This document shows positions 13,762 to 20,075 of a stretch of DNA of 21,088 bases, piece by piece. This DNA is from CAISTG01 sp964455185 (GTDB taxonomy: Bacteria; Patescibacteriota; Patescibacteriia; 2-01-FULL-39-33), in the NCBI GenBank assembly GCA_964455185.1, contig CAYVUR010000012.1, forward strand, positions 1 to 21,088. Reading direction: 5' to 3'. Position numbers and translations under genes: made by a program. The stretch's first letter is position 1. Each line of letters opens with the position of its first letter. Below the pieces are notes generated by a model. It saw nothing but the letters and a program-made list of their open reading frames with translations. It searched no databases and had not been told where the DNA came from.

Positions 13762-15625
13762 GGGCTATATTATAATATTGTAGAGCAAATTTAGCAACCT
13801 CCTTAAAAACTGGCACAGCTACTTTTTCTCCTAATTTACCCTCAAGTGGTTCATCAACTCTTACAAGTATTGCTATTTTAGGATCAGCAAAAGGAGCAAA
13901 ACCAACAAAAGAACCTACAACTTCATCTTTTTTATACCCACCCTTACCGTCAGGTACCTGTGCTGTACCAGTTTTGCCACCAACCCTCCAGCCCGGTAAT
14001 TGAGCGCTTTTTACATGTCCATTTTCTACCACGCTAACCAACATTCCTTTCATTATTACTGAAGTTTTAGCAGATATAACTTGACGAATTTCTTGAGGTT
14101 TAATTACTTCTACTTTATCTCCACGAATTATTTGAGAAACAATATATGGTTTCATTAATTTACCCCCATTAATTATAGCGGAAAATGCTGTTATCATTTG
14201 AATTGGAGTTACGCTAATTCCTTGGCCAAAAGTTATTGTTGCAGTATTTATTTCTCCTTTTAAATCAAGATTAGAAATATTGCCTGGCATTTCTTTAATT
14301 AATTCTATTCCTGTAAGCTGACCAAAACCAAATCTTCTAACATATTCAGCAAATATTTTAGTACCAATTTGTCTCATAGCATAAATAACGCCAGTATTTA
14401 TAGAAAATTCTAATATATTAGTCATTGTCTGCAATCCATAACTTTTATTTTCAAAATTTCTAATTTGATATTTTCCATAATCCACTACTCCGGTATCAAC
14501 ATAAGTACTATCCGGAGAAACCTTACCCTCATTGATAGCTGCGGCCATAGTAATCGGTTTAAAAATCGATCCTGGCTCCCAAGCATCAAAAATTGCCTTA
14601 TTATTAAAAACTGAAATATCATTTACTTTAGAATAATTTTCCGGATCATAATCAGGAAAACTACACATAGCTAAAATGGCGCCAGTTTTAGGATCCATAA
14701 CAATAATAGTGCCACCTTTAGCTTTATGAATATCAATAGATTTTTTTAATGATTGACAAGCAACATATTGAATAGAACGATTAATAGTTAAAACTAAATC
14801 AGCTCCATCAACCTTCTCCTTAATTTGGCTTTTGCCTAAAGCAATAATATTACCTCCTGCATCACGTTCCGATTTTATTTGGCCATTCTCTCCAGAAAGA
14901 ATTTTATCAAAATAACCTTCTAAACCATAACTTCCTTTACGATCATTATCTACAAAACCCCAAAAACCAAAAATTTGTCCACCTAAACCTTTTTCAGGAT
15001 AATAACGATAAATTTGATCCTGAAAACCAATACCCTTTAATTTTAATTCTTTAATTTTATTAACTTGATCCTCTGACAATTTTTGTCTAATAAGATAATA
15101 ACTTCTTGATTTATCAGAAAAAATTTTAATCCAATTATTTATTAATTCTTCTTTTTTAGATTCTAAAAACTTAGCTCTTCTAATTTCTGCTACTTCAGCC
15201 GCTAATTGCTGATCACTGGAAGAGGATAAATCAGATAAAAATTTTTTTTCTTCAACTTTTAAATCAAATTCTGGCGGAAAACCTATAATTTCAAAAATTT
15301 CATGAGCTGTACTACTAGCATCTTCAATTTCTCTAGGAGAAGCATATAATGAAGGCATTGATTTATTAGTTACTAAAGGATAAAGAACTTTTTCTCCACC
15401 TACATCATCAAGACAATAAATTGATCCTCTTTCAGGAAAAAGACTTTTATACAATTCATGTTGATCTGCAGCTAAAGCAGAATAAAAACTACCTTTAAGT
15501 ATTTGTAAATCAAAAAGTCTAATAATTATAATTAAAGAAAAGATTAAAAAAATAATCGATAAAAAATCGATTCTTTTTTTATTTGGTAAAGTATTTTTAT
15601 TTTTTGACAAGAGGCGCCAATTCAT
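13751..15625 (-). CDS. ftsI: Penicillin-binding transpeptidase (FtsI/PBP2-like)
   Basis: 624-residue class B penicillin-binding protein, predicted to cross-link septal peptidoglycan. A short cytoplasmic tail is followed by one membrane helix (about 20-42) and the dimerisation domain (PERGSIY near 64-70, GLEGYFD near 234-240). The transpeptidase domain has all three catalytic motifs: S353-I-F-K356 in EPGSIFKP, S408-I-N410, and K551-T-G-T554 in GGKTGTAQ. An insertion around 100-200 in the pedestal region is long and charged. Its position between ftsL and murF supports the division role. No PASTA repeats are visible at the C-terminus, which ends shortly after the 'VPVFKEVAKFAL' helix. It starts 10 bases after the ftsL-like stop. 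Confidence 0.95.
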   Translation of the reverse strand: MNWRLLSKNKNTLPNKKRIDFLSIIFLIFSLIIIIRLFDLQILKGSFYSALAADQHELYKSLFPERGSIYCLDDVGGEKVLYPLVTNKSMPSLYASPREIEDASSTAHEIFEIIGFPPEFDLKVEEKKFLSDLSSSSDQQLAAEVAEIRRAKFLESKKEELINNWIKIFSDKSRSYYLIRQKLSEDQVNKIKELKLKGIGFQDQIYRYYPEKGLGGQIFGFWGFVDNDRKGSYGLEGYFDKILSGENGQIKSERDAGGNIIALGKSQIKEKVDGADLVLTINRSIQYVACQSLKKSIDIHKAKGGTIIVMDPKTGAILAMCSFPDYDPENYSKVNDISVFNNKAIFDAWEPGSIFKPITMAAAINEGKVSPDSTYVDTGVVDYGKYQIRNFENKSYGLQTMTNILEFSINTGVIYAMRQIGTKIFAEYVRRFGFGQLTGIELIKEMPGNISNLDLKGEINTATITFGQGISVTPIQMITAFSAIINGGKLMKPYIVSQIIRGDKVEVIKPQEIRQVISAKTSVIMKGMLVSVVENGHVKSAQLPGWRVGGKTGTAQVPDGKGGYKKDEVVGSFVGFAPFADPKIAILVRVDEPLEGKLGEKVAVPVFKEVAKFALQYYNIAHDK

Positions 15626-15635
15626 ACTATATCAA

Positions 15636-16004
15636 TTATCTTAAAGCTATAGATGTTTCGCCCAAAGTTAAACTTTCTATTTCAGTAGTAGGTATTAATT
15701 TTAAATTTTCTGCTTCTTTTTTAATATTATCTATTGATTGTAATGAAATATAATCTAAATTTAATTTTTTATTATCTTCTGTTAATTGCTGTAATTCTTT
15801 TTCTAAAACCTTAATTTTATATCCTTTGGTAGCAGTGATATTAGTTTGAGTAAGATAGAAAAAACCTAAAATTAAAACAATAATACTGGTAAGAGAAACT
15901 ACAATTTTCTTATTAAGAAATAAATTAATTTTATTTAATCCAGAAATAGATATCAGTTCAGGAAAATGATGATTACATTTTTCTCTTTTCCAAAATTTAC
16001 ACAT
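15636..16004 (-). CDS. ftsL: FtsL-like division protein
   Basis: 122 residues with the FtsL plan: short cytoplasmic tail, one membrane helix (about 33-52, ending GFFYLTQ) and a periplasmic coiled coil (about 64-100, rich in Leu/Lys/Glu, including LEKELQQLTEDNKKLNLDY). FtsL sequences are poorly conserved, so the call rests mainly on this topology and on the location between rsmH and ftsI, the standard place for ftsL. It is expected to form the FtsQLB/FtsWI activating complex with the neighbouring transpeptidase. The cytoplasmic tail has C2, C10, H12 and H13, an unusual cluster. A generic septum-formation initiator (DivIC-like) protein is the alternative. Confidence 0.8.
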   Translation of the reverse strand: MCKFWKREKCNHHFPELISISGLNKINLFLNKKIVVSLTSIIVLILGFFYLTQTNITATKGYKIKVLEKELQQLTEDNKKLNLDYISLQSIDNIKKEAENLKLIPTTEIESLTLGETSIALR

Positions 16005-16021
16005 AATAATAACTTTTAATT

Positions 16022-16924
16022 TTAAATTTTTTCTACTACTCTTAGTTTTGCGCTACGAGCTCTAGGATTTTTAGCTATTTCTTCTACCGAAGGCGTTATT
16101 GGTTTTTTAGTTATAATCTTAATTCTAGCTGTATCATTTAAAGCTAACTCTTTAAAAATATTTTTAACAATTCGATCTTCTCCTGAATGAAAAGTAATTA
16201 CAGCAAGTCTAGCGCCTATAGATAAAAGATCAATAGCTTTAGGTAAAACAAAATTAATGTTGCCATATTCATCGTTAACCGCTATTCTTAAAGCTTGAAA
16301 AACTCTAGTGGCCGGATGACGCTTAGACGGTTTAGTAAATCTGCGGCGGTAAATCGCAGTTACTAATTCCGCTAAATCTGAAGCAGTTTTTATAGGTTGA
16401 CCTTTATTTCTTTTCTCTACTATCTTTTTTGCTATTGCTCCAGCAAACGGCTCTTCACCATATTTAATTAAAATATCTTTTATTTCTTTTTCACTTAAAT
16501 ATTCTAATAATTCATGAGCTTTAGGAGAATTACTGGAAATATTAAATCTTAAATCAAGTTCTCCTTTGGAAAATCCGAATCCCCTATCTTCTGCCGCTAA
16601 TTGATCTGATGATAATCCTAAATCAAATAAAATGCCGTCTATGTGACTAATTCCATATTGCTTTGATACTCGTTTAACTATATCTTGTAAATTACGATAA
16701 TTATCATTAATTAATATCAAATTATTATCGTAAACATTTTGATTCTGAATAATATTAGGATCCCAATCAATTCCTATCACTTTTCCATCAGGTTTAATTA
16801 ATTTTAAAATAGCTAAACTATGTCCGCCACCACCAAAAGTACAATCTATAAAATTCTGAGAAGGACGTGGATTAAGAAAGTAAAGAACTTCCTTAAGCAT
16901 GACTGGCTCATGAATAGTAATCAT
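16022..16924 (-). CDS. rsmH: 16S rRNA m4C1402 methyltransferase
   Basis: 300 residues, close to the usual length of RsmH (MraW), which methylates N4 of C1402 in 16S rRNA using S-adenosylmethionine. MITIHEPVMLKEVLYFL is the typical start. The SAM-binding loop FIDCTFGGGGHS is at about 25-36, VIGIDWDPN follows, then DGILFDLGLSSDQL, DLRFN, RVFQALRIAVNDE and VITFHSGEDRIVK. The end NPRARSAKLRVVEKI is also typical. It lies 33 bases after the mraZ stop in the standard mraZ-rsmH order. Confidence 0.97.
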   Translation of the reverse strand: MITIHEPVMLKEVLYFLNPRPSQNFIDCTFGGGGHSLAILKLIKPDGKVIGIDWDPNIIQNQNVYDNNLILINDNYRNLQDIVKRVSKQYGISHIDGILFDLGLSSDQLAAEDRGFGFSKGELDLRFNISSNSPKAHELLEYLSEKEIKDILIKYGEEPFAGAIAKKIVEKRNKGQPIKTASDLAELVTAIYRRRFTKPSKRHPATRVFQALRIAVNDEYGNINFVLPKAIDLLSIGARLAVITFHSGEDRIVKNIFKELALNDTARIKIITKKPITPSVEEIAKNPRARSAKLRVVEKI

Positions 16925-16957
16925 TTTTTTAGTTTATTAAAAAAGTACTATATTTAC

Positions 16958-17386
16958 TTAAACTCCTAATTCATTAAGATTTTCAGCTATCTCATTGGAA
17001 TTTTTTTCCATTTGATTTTGATATTTAATCCAAGCTTCTTGATCCCAAATTTCTAATCTATTATATAATCCGGCTACCACTACATTTTTCTTTAGCCCAG
17101 CAAAATTACGTAAGTATTCTGGTAAAATTATTCTTCCCTGTTTATCAAATTCAATTTCCATTGCTCCAGCTAACATTAAACGAGAAAAAGCTCTAGTATT
17201 AGATTTAGCGACTGGTAAAGCGGCTAATTTTTCTGCCATTTTATCCCATTCTTTTTTAGGATAAACAAATAAACAATTATCTAATCCTTTAGTAACAACT
17301 GCTTTTTTAAGTTCTGCTCGAAATTTTGCTGGTAAAGCTACCCTTCCTTTAGCATCCATACTATGATTGTATTGGCCAACAAACAT
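16958..17386 (-). CDS. mraZ: Transcriptional regulator MraZ
   Basis: 142 residues with the two AbrB-like swapped-hairpin halves of MraZ: MDAKGRVALPAKFRAEL (about 10-26) and FDKQGRIILPEYLRNFA (about 79-95). MraZ forms a ring that binds arrays of short GTGG repeats in its own promoter and controls the division cluster; exactly such an array lies upstream at 17461-17516. The protein starts MFVGQYNHSMDAKGR, the normal N-terminus, with the ATG at 17386 and a leader of about 100 nt. It is the first gene of the mraZ-rsmH-ftsL-ftsI-murF operon, so this is probably an autoregulated unit. Confidence 0.96.
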   Translation of the reverse strand: MFVGQYNHSMDAKGRVALPAKFRAELKKAVVTKGLDNCLFVYPKKEWDKMAEKLAALPVAKSNTRAFSRLMLAGAMEIEFDKQGRIILPEYLRNFAGLKKNVVVAGLYNRLEIWDQEAWIKYQNQMEKNSNEIAENLNELGV

Positions 17387-17460
17387 ACTTTTTTATCAAA
17401 AAAATCAAAAAATTAAATAAATTTTATTATAAAAATTTTCTCAAAATATTTTTAGAAATT

Positions 17461-17516
17461 CACCATCTTTCACCACTTTTCACCATTTCAATTTAATTAT
17501 ACACCACTAATAGCCA
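17461..17516 (-). promoter_or_regulatory. MraZ operator array
   Basis: Read on the minus strand, TGGTG boxes occur at plus positions 17481-17485, 17471-17475 and 17461-17465, spaced exactly 10 bp, in a nearly repeated decamer of the form AAAGTGGTGA. Upstream, a fourth TGGTG (17502-17506) and a fifth degenerate TGGCT (17512-17516) are again 10 bp apart. The last two lie between the -35 and -10 boxes and the first three just downstream of the predicted start. The spacing and the AAAGTGG core match published MraZ sites. Confidence 0.82.
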
Positions 17517-17524
17517 CTAAGCAA
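17496..17524 (-). promoter_or_regulatory. Promoter of the mraZ division cluster
   Basis: Minus-strand -35 TTGCTT (plus 17519-17524), 17-bp spacer, -10 TATAAT (plus 17496-17501). The predicted start is near 17489. Two MraZ boxes fill the spacer, which suggests repression by blocking polymerase. Confidence 0.78.
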
Positions 17525-17541
17525 TACATAATTAAATAATA

Positions 17542-17567
17542 AAAAACCTTGATTTTTCAAGGTTTTT
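17542..17567 (-). terminator. Terminator after tsaB
   Basis: AAAAACCTTGA (17542-17552) and TCAAGGTTTTT (17557-17567) form a perfect 11-bp stem with a TTTT loop. On the minus strand it is followed by TTATTATTT. It isolates the tsaB operon from the mraZ promoter just downstream. Confidence 0.82.
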
Positions 17568-17597
17568 ATAAAAAGAGTGGATAAACGGTGGATAATT

Positions 17598-18002
17598 TTA
17601 AACTGTTAAAGTAATATTTGGTTCCTTATCATAATAAGGAATAACAAATTGACTCGGTTTAGTTAATTTTTGAAATTTTAGAATTTTAGCTACTAAATCA
17701 TTATTACCATCAAATTGGTCTTTTCTAATCCCCACTACGGGAATTTTTAATCCATAAGCTAAAGCATTAGCAACAGCTACACCAATACGTACTGAAGTAA
17801 ATCCTCCCGGACCAATAACTACTCCTATACCTTTTATTTTATTATTAACTTTATTACTTTTAATTAAAGTATCTATAGCAGGCAAAAGTTTTTCTGATTG
17901 ATTAAATTTGCCTCTAATTTTTTTAAGTTTAAAATGATTTTGCCTTTCTGCTAAAATTAATTCCATTTGATCAATAAAACAAGTATTAATAATAAGTATC
18001 AT
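17598..18002 (-). CDS. tsaB: Short TsaB-like tRNA t6A protein
   Basis: 134 residues that look like the N-terminal half of TsaB, a partner of TsaD in making t6A37 of tRNA. The conserved IGVVIGPGGFTSVRIGVAVANALAYGL segment (about 59-84, written in parts: VIGPGGFTS then VRIGVAVANALAYG) is excellent. The usual N-terminal DTS is changed to NTC (6-8). Full-length TsaB is roughly 200-230 residues; here the C-terminal ASKHA domain is missing and the gene ends cleanly with TAA and a terminator. I see no frameshifted remainder downstream. It is last in an operon with the L,D-transpeptidase, 15 bases behind it. A reduced but functional protein is plausible in a reduced genome. Confidence 0.8.
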   Translation of the reverse strand: MILIINTCFIDQMELILAERQNHFKLKKIRGKFNQSEKLLPAIDTLIKSNKVNNKIKGIGVVIGPGGFTSVRIGVAVANALAYGLKIPVVGIRKDQFDGNNDLVAKILKFQKLTKPSQFVIPYYDKEPNITLTV

Positions 18003-18017
18003 ATTTTAATATTTAAT

Positions 18018-19397
18018 TTAATAAATTATAACAGGAGTTCCCAAATCAACAAAATCATAAATAATTTTAGCTTCATTATTTCTCATATTAATACAACCAT
18101 GACTCATGGGATGTCCAAAGTTATTATGCCAATAAGTACCATGAATAGTATAAGGACCGCTAAAAGAAGCTACCCAAGGCACATTGGGTAAATTATAATT
18201 ACTAGGATTATTTGGTCCATAATACCAACTCATACTAACTAATGGCCTCTTTTTATAAATTTTAAAATTACCTTTAGGAGTTGGAGTTTTAGGTAGTCCT
18301 GAAGAAATTAAAAAAGAACCAAGTTTTCTGCCGTCTTGCCAATAATAAAGCGTTTGATTAGTAAGATCAACTTCAATAAATTTATATTCTTGACTTTTGA
18401 GCTCTGACCGATAAATTTTTTTAGGTAAAATTGCTATTTCTTGTTTGCCATCGCCGTCAAAATCTCCTACCGCAGTTTCTATCCCCTCATAACCATTGTC
18501 ATAAACTACAAATTGTGATATTTGCCAACCATCACTGCTATAAATATAAACTTTACCATCGCCTTTAAATGATTTCGTTATTATCAATTCATCTTTACCA
18601 TCATTGTTAATATCTCCGGCTGATAAATTTAATCCTCCTATATAATCTTTATCAAAAAAGAATTGCGATTTTAATTCTAAATTATTATTAAAAATTAAAA
18701 TTTTACTTAAATTACCATAACCACCAGTAACAGCAATTTCTTTATTGCCATCGCCATCAAAATCTCCAGCCGTAACTTCAATACCATTTTTATTAAATTC
18801 TTTTGATAAAACAATTTCTTTAATTAAATGTCCATCATTTCCAAAAATTCTTAATTTAGGATCTTGATTAAAGCTAGAAAACCCAATAATTTCTGCTTTT
18901 TTATCATTCCCTAAATCTATAGCAAATACCCTGATTCCACTACGCTGATTCTCATTAAAGCCGAAAAAACTAAGTTTATAGCCAGTACTATCAAATCCTC
19001 TAATATGTGGGCCACCGTTATAACTAGCTCCCACAATTATTTCATCACCTCCCTGACCATCTAAATTACCAGCCGCAACCTCCATTCCACCTCTAAATTT
19101 ATCAAAAGCAAAAAAATCATAAATTTTTTTACCTTCAATATTCCAAATCTCGCCTCGAGGAGCATCAAGTGTCGAAACAATTAAATCTTTCTTACCATCA
19201 TTATCAAAATCACCAGATGCTAAAGATAAAGCTCCTTCATAATCAAAATTTAAAACAAAAAAAGATTTTTTCAATTTGCCATCACTAGAAAAAATCTTAA
19301 TTTCAGGATAAATAGATTGCGCTGAAGTAAACAATGGTAATAATAATAAAATTAAAATTCCAATTATTTTCCAATTAAACCTCATTTTTATAAACAT
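18018..19397 (-). CDS. Secreted FG-GAP repeat L,D-transpeptidase
   Basis: 459 residues. A signal peptide (about 5-27, ending FTSAQS) is followed by six FG-GAP/VCBS-type repeats about 50 residues apart, each with a calcium-loop-like D-x-D-x-D-G motif: DFDNDGKKD (63), NLDGQGGDE (111), DLGNDKKAE (161, degenerate), DFDGDGNKE (212), DINNDGKDE (262) and DFDGDGKQE (312). They would form a beta-propeller-like domain. Residues 340-459 are an L,D-transpeptidase (YkuD) domain with H419 in IHGTYW and the catalytic SHGCINM (432-438, C435), which makes 3-3 cross-links or attaches proteins to peptidoglycan. The fusion suggests a propeller that positions the enzyme on the wall or a ligand (inference). M5 is an alternative start. 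It follows the winged-helix gene by 5 bases. Confidence 0.92.
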   Translation of the reverse strand: MFIKMRFNWKIIGILILLLLPLFTSAQSIYPEIKIFSSDGKLKKSFFVLNFDYEGALSLASGDFDNDGKKDLIVSTLDAPRGEIWNIEGKKIYDFFAFDKFRGGMEVAAGNLDGQGGDEIIVGASYNGGPHIRGFDSTGYKLSFFGFNENQRSGIRVFAIDLGNDKKAEIIGFSSFNQDPKLRIFGNDGHLIKEIVLSKEFNKNGIEVTAGDFDGDGNKEIAVTGGYGNLSKILIFNNNLELKSQFFFDKDYIGGLNLSAGDINNDGKDELIITKSFKGDGKVYIYSSDGWQISQFVVYDNGYEGIETAVGDFDGDGKQEIAILPKKIYRSELKSQEYKFIEVDLTNQTLYYWQDGRKLGSFLISSGLPKTPTPKGNFKIYKKRPLVSMSWYYGPNNPSNYNLPNVPWVASFSGPYTIHGTYWHNNFGHPMSHGCINMRNNEAKIIYDFVDLGTPVIIY

Positions 19398-19402
19398 AAC
19401 AA

Positions 19403-20002
19403 TTACTTATCTTTGAAATGATTAATCAAAATAAGATTTTTATTTTCTAATAAATCAAAAATAAAACGATCAGTCATACTACGACGATAAAGAAAATCTT
19501 GTTTAGACATTACAGTATAATTAATCGATCTACCCAATTCTCTTTCGAAATTAGCAATCAATTTAAAAAGTTTCTGTTTATTAACACTACCAACTAATAA
19601 AAGATCAACTGAAGCATCTTCACGACCAACAAATACTCCAGAAAGTAAAAAAAGATTAATATCACCCATTTTTTCAACCTTATCAACAAGAGCTTGTTCC
19701 ATAATAACATGCGACTTAATAAACAACGACCTTAATTCTTCAATAAAAATAAATTGTGAATTAAGACGATAATATTTTTTATTATCTTTTGTTTCTGATT
19801 CTTCTTCTAATCCAATTTCAGGGCGATTATAACTATTTAAAATTCCAATGCTTTCAAGATTTTCTAATTCTCGTCTAACTGAATTTAGATGAATGTTTAA
19901 ATTTCTAGCTAATTCCCTAACAAAATAGTATTTATCAGGATTATTTAAAAACAATCTAAGTAATAAAACTCTAGTTTTAGAACCAAAAATTTTTTCAAGC
20001 AT
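19403..20002 (-). CDS. Winged-helix regulator with degenerate nucleotidyltransferase domain
   Basis: 199 residues. An N-terminal winged helix-turn-helix (about 5-80: YYFVRELARNLNIHLNSVRR is the HTH core, followed by a wing ending KKYYRLN) is joined to a C-terminal domain resembling the minimal nucleotidyltransferase fold (about 115-199). In active enzymes of that fold a GS motif and a D-x-D pair bind nucleotide and metal; here the region reads SGVFVGREDASVDLLLVG (121-138), with V123 after the glycine and S131 in place of the first Asp, so catalysis is unlikely. It is first in the operon with the L,D-transpeptidase and tsaB, and divergent from the PP2C-like gene with overlapping promoters, so it may control both (inference). 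Similar ArsR-like proteins are common in Patescibacteria. Confidence 0.78.
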   Translation of the reverse strand: MLEKIFGSKTRVLLLRLFLNNPDKYYFVRELARNLNIHLNSVRRELENLESIGILNSYNRPEIGLEEESETKDNKKYYRLNSQFIFIEELRSLFIKSHVIMEQALVDKVEKMGDINLFLLSGVFVGREDASVDLLLVGSVNKQKLFKLIANFERELGRSINYTVMSKQDFLYRRSMTDRFIFDLLENKNLILINHFKDK

Positions 20003-20020
20003 AAATTTATTGTTAAAAGC

Positions 20021-20049
20021 TTGCTACATCAATAAGTTAATTGTATAAT
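20021..20049 (+). promoter_or_regulatory. Promoter of the PP2C-like gene
   Basis: -35 TTGCTA (20021-20026), 17-bp spacer, -10 TATAAT (20044-20049). The predicted start is near 20056, 20 nt before the ATG at 20076. Confidence 0.7.
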
Positions 20050-20068
20050 ATTAGTGCCATACTGTAAA
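20040..20068 (-). promoter_or_regulatory. Promoter of the winged-helix/transpeptidase/tsaB operon
   Basis: Minus-strand -35 TTTACA (plus 20063-20068), 17-bp spacer, -10 TACAAT (plus 20040-20045). The predicted start near 20033 leaves about 31 nt before the ATG at 20002. Its -10 overlaps the -10 of the divergent promoter. Confidence 0.55.
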
Positions 20069-20075
20069 GCTATCA

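Noticed and set aside
17967..18191. Plus-strand frame across the tsaB/transpeptidase junction
   Set aside because: Covers the conserved catalytic end of the transpeptidase in antisense; no independent signals.
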